A stretch of DNA of 64,000 nt from Tistrella mobilis KA081020-065 (lineage in GTDB: Bacteria; Pseudomonadota; Alphaproteobacteria; Tistrellales; Tistrellaceae): NCBI RefSeq assembly GCF_000264455.2, contig NC_017956.1, positions 3,764,001 to 3,828,000 of the forward strand, read 5' to 3'. The notes under the pieces are model-generated. The model ran no database searches. It was not told the DNA's origin and was given only the letters and a program-made list of their open reading frames with translations. The position numbers and the translations under genes were made by a program. Shown here piece after piece: positions 55,495 to 64,000 of this stretch (the first letter of the stretch is position 1; every line of letters begins with the position of its first letter).

Positions 55495-58256
55495 CCGCCC
55501 CCGTCGCACCGGGCCCGATGGCGGTGCTGGGCGGCGTCACCCATCGCTTCGGGAAGGTGACGGCGCTCGACCGGGTCGATCTGGAGATGACCGCCGGTGG
55601 CACGCTGGGGCTGATCGGCCCCGACGGCGTCGGCAAGTCGACCCTGCTGTCACTGATCGCCGGCGTCCGGCGCATCCAGGCCGGGCGGGTGGAGGTGCTG
55701 GGCGGCGACATGGTCGATCCGGCGCACCGTCGGCTGGTGGCGCCACGCATCGCCTATATGCCCCAGGGGCTGGGCCGCAATCTCTATCCCACGCTCAGCG
55801 TGTTCGAGAATGTCGATTTCTTCGGGCGGCTGTTCGGCCAGGGCAAGGCGGAACGTCGGGCGCGGATCGCCGAACTGCTGGAGGCCACGGGGCTGGCCCC
55901 CTTTCCGGACCGGCCGGCGGGAAAGCTGTCGGGCGGCATGAAACAGAAGCTGGGCCTGTGCTGCGCCCTGATCCACGATCCGGATCTGCTGATCCTGGAC
56001 GAGCCGACCACCGGCGTCGACCCGTTGTCGCGCCGCCAGTTCTGGACCCTGATCGATCGCATCCGTGCCCGCCGTCCGGCCATGGGGGTGCTGGTTGCCA
56101 CCGCCTATATGGAAGAAGCGGCACGCTTCGACCGCCTGGTTGCGATGGATGGTGGTCAGGTCATTGCCGCCGGCACGCCGGCCGAGCTGCGGGCCCGGAC
56201 CGGCGAGGCGGATCTGGAGCGGGCCTTCATCCGCCTGCTGCCCGAGGCGCGGCGTCGCGACCATCAGGCGCCGGTGATCCCGCCGCGGGCCCCCGACGGC
56301 GACGGGCCGCCCTCGATCGAGGCCCGCGGCCTGACCTGCCGCTTCGGCGACTTCACCGCGGTGGATGCAGTGGATTTCGCCATCGGTCGCGGCGAGATTT
56401 TCGGCTTTCTGGGCTCGAACGGTTGCGGCAAGACCACGACCATGAAGATGCTGACCGGCCTGCTGCCGCCGACCGAAGGGGCGGCGCTTCTGTTCGGGCG
56501 GCCGCTCGATGCCGGGGATATCGAGACCCGCCGCCGCGTCGGCTACATGTCGCAGGCCTTCTCGCTCTATGGCGAGCTGACCGTGCGCCAGAATCTGGAG
56601 CTGCATGCCCGGCTCTACGGGCTGGACGACACCCGGACCAGCGAGCGGATGGCCGCGATGATGGCCGAACTGGATCTGGCCGGGGTGGCGGACCAGATCT
56701 CGGATGCGCTGCCGCTCGGCATCCGTCAGCGGCTGCAGCTGGCGGCCGCCGTGCTGCACGAGCCCGACATCCTGATCCTGGACGAGCCGACCTCGGGCGT
56801 GGACCCTGTCGCCCGCGACCGCTTCTGGGCCTATCTGGGGGTGCTGGCGCGCGAGCGCGGTGTGACGATCTTCATTTCCACCCATTTCATGAACGAGGCG
56901 GCGCGCTGCGACCGCATCTCGCTGATGCATGCCGGCCGGGTGCTGGCGGTGGGCACGCCTGCGGATCTGGCGGCAGAGGATCCCGGCGGCAGCCTTGAGG
57001 AGGCCTTCGTCGCGCGGCTTCAGGCGGCGACCGACGGGGGGCCGGCCGAAGGAATGCCGACCGGGGCGGTGGCGCCCGAGGCCCCCGTCATGGAGCCCGC
57101 ATCGGCGACGCCGGCCCGGCCGCCCAGGCGCCGGGATCTGCGTCGGCTCTGGGCCTATGCCCGGCGCGAGACGATGGAGCTTGCCCGCGATCCGATCCGG
57201 CTGGCCTTCGCGCTGCTGGGTCCGGTGATCCTGATGCTGACCTTCGGCTTCGGCATCTCATTCGATGTCGAGGATCTGCCCTATGCCGTCTATGACCAGG
57301 ACCGGTCTACCGAAAGCCGGTCGCTGATCGAGGCCTTCGCCGGCTCGCGCTATTTCGAGGAACACGCGCCCATCCACAGCCCGGTCGAGATGGACCGGCG
57401 GCTTCAGGCCGGCGAGCTGAAGCTTGCGATCGAAATTCCGGCCGATTTCGGCCGCGACCTGACCCGGGGGCGGGTGCCCGAAGTCGGGGTGGTGCTGGAC
57501 GGTGCCATGCCGTTCCGGGCCGAGACCACCCGCGCCTATGTCCAGGGTGTGGCGCAGCGCCATCTGGAGGAGATGCGCGAGGCCTCGTCTCTGCCGGTTT
57601 CGACGACGCCCTCGGTCACGGTCGAGACCCGCTTCCGTTACAACCAGGCCTTCCGCAGCGTCGAGGCGATCGTGCCGGGCGTGATCATGCTGATGCTGGT
57701 GCTGATCCCGGCGATGATGACGGCGGTGGGTGTGGTGCGCGAGAAGGAGACCGGATCGATCGCCAATTTCCGCGCGACGCCGGTCACCCGTTTCGAGTTC
57801 CTGGCCGGCAAGCAGCTGCCCTATTTCGGTATCGCGGCGCTGAGCTTCCTGGTGCTTTCCATCGTCGCCGGCCTGGTCTTCGGGCTGGAGGTGAAGGGAT
57901 CGGGGCTGGCGCTGCTGACGGGTGCCCTGCTTTATGTGGCAGCCACAACCGCCTTCGGCCTGCTGGTCTCGGCCTTCATGAAGAGCCAGCTTGCGGCGCT
58001 GTTCGCCACCGCCATCGTCTGCATGATCCCGGCGGTGAACTTCTCGGGCCTGCTGACCCCGGTTTCGGCACTCACCGGGGGCGGCCGGGTGCTGGGCCTC
58101 GCCTTTCCGGCGGCCTGGTTCCAGCAGATCAGCATCGGCACCTTCACCAAGAGCCTGGGTTTTGCGGATCTCTGGCACAACCATCTGGCGCTGGCCGGTT
58201 TTGCGCTGCTCTTCCTGATCGCGGCCCAATGGGTGCTGCCCAAGCAGGAGCGTTGA
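55491..58256 (+). CDS. rbbA: RbbA-like fused double ABC ATPase / permease
   Basis: A 921-residue fusion of two ABC ATPases and an ABC-2 permease, the length of E. coli RbbA. First ATPase: GPDGVGKSTLL, LSGGMKQKLG, ILDEPTTGVDP. Second: GSNGCGKTTTM, a degenerate signature LPLGIRQRLQ and ILDEPTSGVDP. The permease begins near residue 545, with hydrophobic segments after the AIVPGVIMLMLVLIPAMMTA region. RbbA has been tied to ribosomes in E. coli, but here the yhiI and yhhJ neighbours favour export. Start at GTG 55491 (overlap) rather than ATG 55461. Confidence 0.9.
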   Translation: MTAPVAPGPMAVLGGVTHRFGKVTALDRVDLEMTAGGTLGLIGPDGVGKSTLLSLIAGVRRIQAGRVEVLGGDMVDPAHRRLVAPRIAYMPQGLGRNLYPTLSVFENVDFFGRLFGQGKAERRARIAELLEATGLAPFPDRPAGKLSGGMKQKLGLCCALIHDPDLLILDEPTTGVDPLSRRQFWTLIDRIRARRPAMGVLVATAYMEEAARFDRLVAMDGGQVIAAGTPAELRARTGEADLERAFIRLLPEARRRDHQAPVIPPRAPDGDGPPSIEARGLTCRFGDFTAVDAVDFAIGRGEIFGFLGSNGCGKTTTMKMLTGLLPPTEGAALLFGRPLDAGDIETRRRVGYMSQAFSLYGELTVRQNLELHARLYGLDDTRTSERMAAMMAELDLAGVADQISDALPLGIRQRLQLAAAVLHEPDILILDEPTSGVDPVARDRFWAYLGVLARERGVTIFISTHFMNEAARCDRISLMHAGRVLAVGTPADLAAEDPGGSLEEAFVARLQAATDGGPAEGMPTGAVAPEAPVMEPASATPARPPRRRDLRRLWAYARRETMELARDPIRLAFALLGPVILMLTFGFGISFDVEDLPYAVYDQDRSTESRSLIEAFAGSRYFEEHAPIHSPVEMDRRLQAGELKLAIEIPADFGRDLTRGRVPEVGVVLDGAMPFRAETTRAYVQGVAQRHLEEMREASSLPVSTTPSVTVETRFRYNQAFRSVEAIVPGVIMLMLVLIPAMMTAVGVVREKETGSIANFRATPVTRFEFLAGKQLPYFGIAALSFLVLSIVAGLVFGLEVKGSGLALLTGALLYVAATTAFGLLVSAFMKSQLAALFATAIVCMIPAVNFSGLLTPVSALTGGGRVLGLAFPAAWFQQISIGTFTKSLGFADLWHNHLALAGFALLFLIAAQWVLPKQER

Positions 58257-58260
58257 GCCG

Positions 58261-59385
58261 ATGCGTCTCGCCAACATCTTCCGCCTGGGCGTGAAGGAGC
58301 TGCGCAGCCTCGCCGCCGACCCGGTGCTGGTCTTTCTGATCCTTTATACCTTCACCTATGCGATCTATGCGGTCGCGAGCGGCGCCAATTTCGAGGTCAG
58401 CAATGCGGCGGTGGCGGTGGTCGACGACGACCGCTCGGCGCTGTCGCTCCGGCTGCGCGATGCGGTGCTGCCGCCGCAATTCGCCTCGGTGGTCGAGCTG
58501 ACGGCGCCCGAGGCCGATGCAGCGCTCGATGCCGGCGATGCGGTCTTCGTGCTGCACATTCCCTCAGGCTTCGAAGCCGATCTGCTGCGCGGCCGGGATG
58601 CGACGCTGCTGCTCGACATCGACGCCACCGCCATGACTCAGGCCGGCAACGGTGCCGCCTATCTCCAGTCGATCATCGCGCGCGAGATCTCGGCGGCGGC
58701 CGGGCGCGACGACGGTATGACGGGGGATCTGCCGATCGATCTGGTCGTGCGGTCGCGCTTCAACCCCAATCTGTCGTCGGTCTGGTTCAACGCGGTGATG
58801 CAGGTGATCAACAACGTCACCATGCTGTCGGTGATCCTGGCCGGGGCTGCGCTGATCCGCGAGCGTGAGCACGGCACGATCGAGCATCTGCTGGTGATGC
58901 CGGTCCGTCCGGCCGAGATCATGGCCGCCAAGATCTGGGCCAACGGCTCGGTGATCGTCGTCGCCTCGGTGCTGTCGCTGATCGGCATGGTCCAGGGGGT
59001 GCTGGCGGTGCCGATCCACGGCTCTCTGCTGCTCTATACGGCGGGGGCGGTGCTCTACCAGTTCTCGGTGACGGCGCTCGGCATTCTGCTTGCCACCATT
59101 GCGCGATCGATGCCGCAATTCGGCCTGCTGGTCATCCCGGTGATCGTGACCATGAACCTGCTCTCGGGCTCGTCCACGCCGCTCGAGAGCATGCCGGTCT
59201 GGCTGCAGAAGGTGATGATGCTCTCTCCCGCCACCCATTTCGTGGCGTTCTCGCAGGCCGTGCTCTATCGCGGCGCCGGCCTGGACGTGGTCTGGCCGAC
59301 GCTGGCCATTCTGGCGGGGATCGGGTTTGGGATCTTCGCGATCGCCCTTGCACGGTTTCGGCGGAAAATCGTGGAGATGGGGTGA
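58261..59385 (+). CDS. yhhJ: ABC-2 type permease (YhhJ-like)
   Basis: A 374-residue membrane permease with six hydrophobic segments. FRLGVKELRSLAADPVLVFL at the N-terminus, HGTIEHLLVMPVRPAEIMAA, and TMNLLSGSSTPLESMPVWLQ identify the ABC-2/YhhJ type. Starts five bases after rbbA; the three genes form one export operon. The stop codon lies in the first copy of an 18-bp tandem repeat, so the last four codons are repeat-derived. Confidence 0.92.
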   Translation: MRLANIFRLGVKELRSLAADPVLVFLILYTFTYAIYAVASGANFEVSNAAVAVVDDDRSALSLRLRDAVLPPQFASVVELTAPEADAALDAGDAVFVLHIPSGFEADLLRGRDATLLLDIDATAMTQAGNGAAYLQSIIAREISAAAGRDDGMTGDLPIDLVVRSRFNPNLSSVWFNAVMQVINNVTMLSVILAGAALIREREHGTIEHLLVMPVRPAEIMAAKIWANGSVIVVASVLSLIGMVQGVLAVPIHGSLLLYTAGAVLYQFSVTALGILLATIARSMPQFGLLVIPVIVTMNLLSGSSTPLESMPVWLQKVMMLSPATHFVAFSQAVLYRGAGLDVVWPTLAILAGIGFGIFAIALARFRRKIVEMG

Positions 59386-59479
59386 GGCGTGGAGATGGGG
59401 TGAGGCGTGGAGATGGGGTGAGGCGTGGAGATGGGGTGAGGCGTGGAGAGTGGGGTGAGGCGTGGAAATGGGGTGAGCT
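59371..59479. repeat. Tandem 18-bp repeat, about six copies
   Basis: GTGGAGATGGGGTGAGGC is repeated exactly at 59371, 59389, 59407 and 59425; a fifth copy has one extra G (59443-59461) and a sixth is degenerate (59462-59479). The first copy includes the yhhJ stop codon (TGA). Because the unit is 18 bases, copy number does not shift the frame, and each copy in phase carries a TGA. Confidence 0.95.
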
Positions 59480-59497
59480 CTTGCCCCGTCTCGATCG

Positions 59498-60820
59498 TCA
59501 GGACAACTGATCGAGAAAACTGGCGCAGGCATCGAGCCGCGGTCTGGCGGCACGCAGGACACTGTCGTGGATATCCGGGGGGAAGGCTTCCGGCAGTCCG
59601 GCGGCCGCGGCGTCGAAGGCGCTGCCGCCCCGCTCGACCAGCTGCTGCAGGGCGGTCTTGAAGATCAGAGGCGGGATGCCTGCTTTTTCTGCCGTCTGAG
59701 CGAAGTGGCGGGGCTGGATCTGATCCAGGCGATAATGACGGTTCTGCCCGACCGACATGGCGAGCTTCATCTGTCTGCGCTCACCCTGCCTGTGGTCGAG
59801 GCTGGGCTGTGCGGTCAGGATGTCGTAGAGCGGGGTCATCCTGAACCGCCCGCCGGGCGCGAGAAACACGCTGAAATTCTTCGCATGACCATCGGTCGCA
59901 CCGATGATCCAGAACAGCATCTGGGCCATCAGAAAATCACGATGATCCCGGCCCGGATCGTCGCTGCCCTTCAGGGCATCCAGGATGTCGACGATTCCGG
60001 GGCCGCCTTCGCTCTGGTATTTGAGGGTCGGGGGCGTGCCGGTGAGCTGGCAGAAATCTTCCTGCGGCAGCCGGATGAGCCAGCCATTGTTGAGCCGCTT
60101 GCGATCGAAACGCCTGACGACCAGTGCCTTGGTCCCTGAAAAGACCATCATCTCAGCGTGATTGACATCCAGTCCGAAGGCCTGGGCGAGCTTCAGGCAA
60201 TAGAACTCGTTCTCGACGCTGTTCGACAGATCTATGCCGTTGGGCAGATGGCCGATCTGTGTCTTCAGGATATGCGTGGTGGGTGTGGTTCCTGTCGGTT
60301 TCAGCCATTGCCCCTCGTGGAACAGAAGCGCCGTCTTCTCCTGCGCGCCGGCAATGGAGATCCGAAAATCGTCATCCCCCTGCAGACCGAGCGGGGTCTG
60401 TCCCAGGTTCTTGAGCATGGTGGCGATGTCGTCGTCCGAGACCGGTTCTCCCTCGATTCTGTCGAGCGATGAGGGAAGTGTGTCGTCGTCGAGGAACTGG
60501 AGCGCACCGACGCAGTCCCGGCCGATCCTGGAGAGCAGGCCGTAAGCGTCCGTGCCTGGTGCGCCGATCCGTTCGGCGACACGCCGCCTGATGGCCGGCT
60601 GATCGGGCAACAGATTGTCGAAGAATGCGGCGACTTCCGGACCGCGGTGCGGTTCAGGGCGGAGTGGCAGGGAGAGTGACACCGGGATCGCATCCGGCCG
60701 GTCTGCCCAGGCCGGATCGTAGGTAAAAACCACGGCGCCGTTCAGCTGTTTTGACAGACGGCCGACAAGGTATCCGTTCAGATAAACATGGAGGTCGGCA
60801 TAGGTTTTTCGCCGTGCCAT
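59498..60820 (-). CDS. hipA: HipA-family serine/threonine kinase (toxin)
   Basis: A 440-residue HipA kinase close to the E. coli pattern. The autophosphorylated serine is S155 in RISIAGAQEKTALL, the nucleotide loop is PTTHILK, and the catalytic Asp D310 and Asn N314 lie in ATDGHAKNFSVFL, with D333 in TPLYDI. In E. coli HipA phosphorylates glutamyl-tRNA synthetase and causes persistence; the target here is unknown. It starts inside the hipB stop (ATGA). All key residues are present, so it appears active. Confidence 0.94.
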   Translation of the reverse strand: MARRKTYADLHVYLNGYLVGRLSKQLNGAVVFTYDPAWADRPDAIPVSLSLPLRPEPHRGPEVAAFFDNLLPDQPAIRRRVAERIGAPGTDAYGLLSRIGRDCVGALQFLDDDTLPSSLDRIEGEPVSDDDIATMLKNLGQTPLGLQGDDDFRISIAGAQEKTALLFHEGQWLKPTGTTPTTHILKTQIGHLPNGIDLSNSVENEFYCLKLAQAFGLDVNHAEMMVFSGTKALVVRRFDRKRLNNGWLIRLPQEDFCQLTGTPPTLKYQSEGGPGIVDILDALKGSDDPGRDHRDFLMAQMLFWIIGATDGHAKNFSVFLAPGGRFRMTPLYDILTAQPSLDHRQGERRQMKLAMSVGQNRHYRLDQIQPRHFAQTAEKAGIPPLIFKTALQQLVERGGSAFDAAAAGLPEAFPPDIHDSVLRAARPRLDACASFLDQLS

Positions 60821-61101
60821 CAATCGTCGTTCCCGCCAAGAAGCATTCGGGCGATGGCGTCGTCGACGGTGGATCGGTCGCGAGGCGCAGCCTGAAGGTC
60901 CAGATCGAGAGCGGCCAGAAGGTCGATGAGCGTATCCAGGCGGAGGCTGGGATAGCCTTGCTCGATCTGAGAGATCATGCTTTGCCGCTGACCTGTCCTG
61001 ACACCCAGAGCCGCCTGCGTGAGGCCAAGCTTCCGCCTTTGTCTCCGGATGAGGTTGCCCAGCTGTTGGGGGGTGCGGATGATATCTGCCATGGCTGGCA
61101 T
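60820..61101 (-). CDS. hipB: HipB-family antitoxin/repressor
   Basis: A 93-residue XRE-type repressor (LGNLIRRQRRKLGLTQAALG, RQSMISQIEQGYPSLRLDTL), the partner of HipA: it neutralises the kinase and represses the operon. It starts at 61101 or nine bases later (61092, MADIIRT), both close to AGAGGA. Its stop overlaps hipA. Three phased operator-like boxes lie directly upstream. Confidence 0.93.
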   Translation of the reverse strand: MPAMADIIRTPQQLGNLIRRQRRKLGLTQAALGVRTGQRQSMISQIEQGYPSLRLDTLIDLLAALDLDLQAAPRDRSTVDDAIARMLLGGNDD

Positions 61102-61131
61102 GTTCCTCTCAGGGGGAACTCAAGCCGCTAT

Positions 61132-61207
61132 TTTATCCCCGAAATCAGATAAACGCAATTTATCCCCAATCCGGAATAAAGAGAATTTATTCCGGATTGC
61201 GAATAAG
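61132..61207. promoter_or_regulatory. Three 22-bp operator-like boxes at 27-bp spacing
   Basis: Boxes at 61132-61153 (TTTATC-N10-GATAAA), 61159-61180 (TTTATCC-N8-GAATAAA) and 61186-61207 (TTTATTC-N8-GAATAAG). Starts are exactly 27 bp apart. They resemble the E. coli HipB operator TATCC-N8-GGATA. The last two share a 14-bp inverted repeat (CAATCCGGAATAAA with 5-base spacer) at 61167-61199. Confidence 0.8.
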
Positions 61208-61214
61208 GCGTCAA
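61186..61214 (-). promoter_or_regulatory. Candidate hipBA promoter
   Basis: On the minus strand TTGACG (61214-61209) and AATAAA (61191-61186) are 17 bases apart, overlapping the third operator box, so HipB binding there would block transcription. By eye only. Confidence 0.4.
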
Positions 61215-61307
61215 TATACACTATCAGAGATAAATGGAGATATTTACAGCCTGTGACGGCGCACCCGTCACAGGCCGGCAGGTGCAGGCCTGGAGCCTCC
61301 TGACGGA

Positions 61308-62129
61308 TCAGTCGATCAGCCCGCCCGTCGCATCGAAGAAGGGGTGGGGGCCGTCGAACCGGCCCGGATAGGCCAGATGGCTGACCAGCAGCCGCGGCGG
61401 GGTGAAGCGGAAGAGACGGATCGCCGGCGGTTCCATGGTGAAAGTGGAGGGCCCGCCCAGGGTCAGATCCAGCGTCACCGCATGGGCGGCATTGGGGGCA
61501 ATCGAGACCGCGACCCCGTCGAGCACGGTGTCGATGGCGCGATGGACATGGCCGCAGGCGAGGTGCAGCACCTGCGGATGGCGGCGGAGGACCGCGATCA
61601 GTTCGGCGCCGTCCTTCAGATTCTGCACGTCCATATGGCCGATGCCGGTCTCGAAGGGCGGGTGGTGGACGAAGACCAGGGTCGGCCGGTCGGGGCCGGC
61701 GGCGAGCACCCGGTCGAGCCAGGCGAGCTGGGCGGCGCCGACCATGCCCCAGGGCACGCCGGCGACCGAACTGTCGAGGCCAATCAGCCGCACGGGATGA
61801 TGGTCGATCAGGCAGGCGGCGAAATCGGCCGCATCGACATATGGCACCACATCCCCAAAGGCGGTGCGCATCTCGTCGGCACGATCGTGATTGCCGGGCA
61901 CGGCGTACCATGGAGCCCTGATCCGGTCGAGCAGCGGTCGGAGCACGGCATACTCGGCGGCGGACCCCGTGTCGGTGAGGTCGCCCGACAGGATGACGGC
62001 GTCGACCTCGGGCACGAAGGCATTGACGTAGTCCACGGCCGCCGTCAGCAGGCCGGCGGTATCGACCCGGCCATAGGCCGGCCGGCCGCCGGGCTTCAGA
62101 TGGGTGTCGGTCAGCTGGGCGATCAGCAT
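61308..62129 (-). CDS. Calcineurin-like metallophosphoesterase (CpdA/GpdQ type)
   Basis: A 273-residue binuclear metallophosphoesterase. Ligand motifs in order: QLTDTHL, SGDLTDTG, PGNHDRADE, FVHHPPF and GHVHRAI. This is the class III cyclic nucleotide / glycerophosphodiesterase pattern. It lies only six bases after the ABC ATPase gene, so it probably acts on the transported phosphodiester or phosphonate, releasing phosphate. The start at 62129 gives the family N-terminus. Confidence 0.9.
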   Translation of the reverse strand: MLIAQLTDTHLKPGGRPAYGRVDTAGLLTAAVDYVNAFVPEVDAVILSGDLTDTGSAAEYAVLRPLLDRIRAPWYAVPGNHDRADEMRTAFGDVVPYVDAADFAACLIDHHPVRLIGLDSSVAGVPWGMVGAAQLAWLDRVLAAGPDRPTLVFVHHPPFETGIGHMDVQNLKDGAELIAVLRRHPQVLHLACGHVHRAIDTVLDGVAVSIAPNAAHAVTLDLTLGGPSTFTMEPPAIRLFRFTPPRLLVSHLAYPGRFDGPHPFFDATGGLID

Positions 62130-62135
62130 GGGGGC

Positions 62136-63137
62136 TCAGGCTCCAAGGCGGATGCGGGCGGCGGCGGGCACGTCGATGCCGAGCAGGGTACCGGTCTCGG
62201 GCAGATCGGCGCGGGCGGTGGTCTCGACCATCCAGCTTTCGCCTGCGGGGCCTGAGAGCTTCAGCCGGCAACGATCCCCCAGGAAATGGCAGACGGCGAC
62301 CGTGCCGGTCAGCAGCCCGTCCCCGGGGGTGGTCAGCCGGGCGTCTTCCGGACGGAAGAGCAGGGTCTCGCCCCGGCCGTCCATCGCGCGGTTCATGGTG
62401 CCGACGAAGCCTGCGACGAAATCGTCGGCGGGCGCGTGATAGATCTCGCGCGGGGTGCCGCGCTGGGCGATGCGGCCGGCATTCATCACCACGATCTCGT
62501 CACCCAGCACCATCGCCTCGGCCTGGTCGTGGGTGACGTAGACGGCGGTGATGTGCAGGCTGCGCAGCAGAGCGTCGATCTCGGTGCGCAGATGCTCGCG
62601 CAGGGCGGCGTCGAGCGCCGTCAGCGGCTCGTCGAGCAGCAGCAGGCGCGGCCGGACGGCGATGGCGCGGGCCAGCGCCGTGCGCTGGCGCTGGCCGCCC
62701 GACAGCTGGTCGATCCGCCGGTCGGCCAGGGTGTCGATCCGCATCAGCGCCAGCATCTCGTCGACCCGGCTGTCGATCTCGCGCCGGGGCAGGCGCCGGA
62801 CCTTCAGCCCATAGGCGACGTTGCCGCGCACGGTGAGATTGGGGAAAAGCGCATAGGACTGGAAGACCATGCCTACCTCGCGCGCCTCGATCGGCAGCCG
62901 GGTGACGTCCTCGCCGTCGAACAGCACCCGCCCGCCCGCGTCGGGGCGGTCCAGCCCGGCGATGATCCGCAGCAGCGTGGTCTTGCCGCAGCCGGACGGG
63001 CCGAGCAGAACGGCGGTGCGGCCGGCGGGAATGTCGAGATCGATGGGCGTCAGCGCCCGGGTGCCGTCGGGCCAGGTGCGGGCGCAGCCGCGGAGTTCGA
63101 CCGCGGTGGCGCCCGAGGAAGCGGTATCAGTCGTCAT
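62136..63137 (-). CDS. ABC importer ATP-binding protein
   Basis: A 333-residue ATPase of the carbohydrate/phosphonate importer type (CUT1 or PhnT-like). Walker [11 protein letters not shown], signature [16 protein letters not shown], Walker [13 protein letters not shown], switch His in [10 protein letters not shown]; a C-terminal TOBE-like domain ([10 protein letters not shown]) follows. It overlaps the permease gene upstream by four bases (ATGA). Substrate unresolved; phosphoesterase linkage favours a phosphorylated compound such as 2-aminoethylphosphonate or glycerophosphodiesters. Confidence 0.92.
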   Translation of the reverse strand: MTTDTASSGATAVELRGCARTWPDGTRALTPIDLDIPAGRTAVLLGPSGCGKTTLLRIIAGLDRPDAGGRVLFDGEDVTRLPIEAREVGMVFQSYALFPNLTVRGNVAYGLKVRRLPRREIDSRVDEMLALMRIDTLADRRIDQLSGGQRQRTALARAIAVRPRLLLLDEPLTALDAALREHLRTEIDALLRSLHITAVYVTHDQAEAMVLGDEIVVMNAGRIAQRGTPREIYHAPADDFVAGFVGTMNRAMDGRGETLLFRPEDARLTTPGDGLLTGTVAVCHFLGDRCRLKLSGPAGESWMVETTARADLPETGTLLGIDVPAAARIRLGA

Positions 63138-63943
63138 CGGTGGTCCTTCCGGCCACGGCGTCCGGCCAGCTGCATGGCGACCAGCAGCGGCACGATCATC
63201 ACAAAGAAGACGAGGGTGTAGGCGCTGGCGATTTCCAGCCGCATCGAGGCATAGCTGTCGGCCAGGCCCACCGGCAGGGTCTTGGTCAGCGGGGTGTGCA
63301 GCATCCAGGTGAGGTTGAATTCGCCGATCGACAGCGTGACCACCATCAGCCCGCCGGCCAGCACGCCCGGCCAGGCATTGGGCACGATCACGGTCAGGAA
63401 GCGGCGCAGGAAACCGGCGCCCAGGCTGGCGGCGCCTTCCTCCAGCGTCTTCATGTCGGTTGCCACCATCACCGCGATCACCGAGCGGAGCATGAAGGGC
63501 AGGGTGTAGATCACATGACCGGCGAGCACGAAGCCGCTCGACATACGGAAGCTGCCGGCACCACCCCAGGTCAGCAGCAGGCCGAGCGCCAGCGCCAGGC
63601 CCGGGATCGCGATCGGCAGGGCGACGGTCTCTTCGATCGCGCGGGCAAGCGGCCCCGGCCGGCGGGCCAGGGCATAGGCCGCCGGCACGCCGATCACCGC
63701 GGTGATGGCGAGCGTGGCGAAGGCCAGCCAGATCGACCTCCAGATCGTGTCGGCGTAAAGCCGCCAGACCTCTGCCACCCAGTCGAGGGTGAGGCCGCTT
63801 TCCAGGCCGCGGAAGAAGTTGACCGTGACGCCGGCAAGACCCGAGAGCACCACCGGCACGATCATGAAGGCGGCGACCACAAGGGTGAAGGCGAGGCCGC
63901 CCCAGAAGCCCGCCCCGCGCGGATGTCCGCGTCGCATGGCCAT
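63134..63943 (-). CDS. ABC importer permease
   Basis: A 269-residue inner-membrane permease with six hydrophobic segments and the EAA-type coupling loop ([20 protein letters not shown]). [20 protein letters not shown] is near the N-terminus. Layout as in the second permease (PhnV-like) of ABC importers. Overlaps the ATPase gene by four bases, and its start overlaps the stop of another gene by one base. Confidence 0.9.
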   Translation of the reverse strand: MAMRRGHPRGAGFWGGLAFTLVVAAFMIVPVVLSGLAGVTVNFFRGLESGLTLDWVAEVWRLYADTIWRSIWLAFATLAITAVIGVPAAYALARRPGPLARAIEETVALPIAIPGLALALGLLLTWGGAGSFRMSSGFVLAGHVIYTLPFMLRSVIAVMVATDMKTLEEGAASLGAGFLRRFLTVIVPNAWPGVLAGGLMVVTLSIGEFNLTWMLHTPLTKTLPVGLADSYASMRLEIASAYTLVFFVMIVPLLVAMQLAGRRGRKDHR

Positions 63944-64000
63944 CAGCCGCCCCCCGCAGCCGCGCCGCGGCCGCCGAGGGTGCGGGCGATGAACAGCGTC
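63943..64000 (-). CDS. 3' end of an upstream ABC transporter gene (partial)
   Basis: The right edge holds the last 18 codons of a leftward gene ([18 protein letters not shown], then TGA overlapping the next ATG as TGATG). Position suggests the first permease of the same importer. The rest lies outside the window, so the identity is inferred from context only. Confidence 0.4.
   Translation of the reverse strand, partial: TLFIARTLGGRGAAAGGG

Noticed and set aside
59371-59479. CRISPR array
   Set aside because: Units are directly contiguous with no spacers and only 18 bp long, so it is a simple tandem repeat.
58564-59562. Leftward frame with repeated HLHASP units
   Set aside because: The His-rich peptide is only the opposite-strand reading of the 18-bp tandem repeat and the rest is antisense to yhhJ.

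Overview
This is a 64 kb stretch of high-GC chromosome from an alphaproteobacterium, most likely a Rhodospirillales-type organism related to Azospirillum or Tistrella. The evidence is the porin type, the hrcA-grpE / dnaK / dnaJ / dapB region, the lpoA-like / rsmI / yraN / gshB neighbourhood, a class I PHA synthase, and pervasive ATGA/GTGA gene overlaps. The genus is an inference. Almost all of the window is coding. I saw no rRNA, tRNA, CRISPR array or intact insertion sequence by eye.

Layout. 0.4-6.7 kb: an outer-membrane porin, a coupled sulfotransferase/methyltransferase pair, a ThiE/TenI-like protein, the PLP protein YggS, an L,D-transpeptidase and a low-complexity hypothetical protein. 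6.9-14.2 kb: the most unusual block, two divergent operons. Leftward are a CDP-alcohol phosphatidyltransferase, a YceI protein and a GTP cyclohydrolase II fused to a decayed RibB domain. Rightward are a RibD reductase domain without its deaminase, a zinc-less MDR dehydrogenase, a PTPS/QueD-like protein lacking its catalytic residues, a GT4 glycosyltransferase and a methyltransferase. An 8+8 bp palindrome lies between them. I read this as a candidate uncharacterised pathway making a modified, possibly glycosylated and methylated, pteridine- or pyrimidine-like molecule. 14.2-22 kb: an OmpR-type regulator, a LysR/DJ-1 divergent pair, a crotonase, an XRE regulator with an AT-hook-like tail, comM, an AT-rich gene-free island, a DUF2244 protein and nth. 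22-28 kb: an ATPase pseudogene behind a 23-bp inverted repeat, then ppa, an ampG-like permease, typA and a PfkB kinase. 28-41.6 kb: an EI24 protein, two lipoproteins, a phosphodiesterase divergent from a GntR/UTRA regulator, the glutathione-dependent formaldehyde genes (adhC-fghA), an XRE regulator, arsC, gshB, sirB1-like, a BON lipoprotein, yraN, rsmI and an lpoA-like gene.

41.6-51.2 kb is a housekeeping and stress block: hemW, rdgB and rph leftward, then hrcA-grpE, dnaK, dnaJ and dapB rightward. 51.2-64 kb: an EamA exporter, phaC, a yhiI-rbbA-yhhJ-type efflux system ending in an 18-bp tandem repeat, a hipBA kinase/antitoxin pair with three 22-bp operator-like boxes at exact 27-bp spacing, and a phosphoesterase linked to an ABC importer that runs off the right edge.

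Functional links. GshB supplies glutathione for AdhC/FghA formaldehyde oxidation. HrcA, GrpE, DnaK and DnaJ form one chaperone system and its regulator. HemW, RdgB and RNase PH are housekeeping enzymes in one leftward block. The lpoA-like protein and the L,D-transpeptidase act on peptidoglycan and the AmpG-like permease recycles it.
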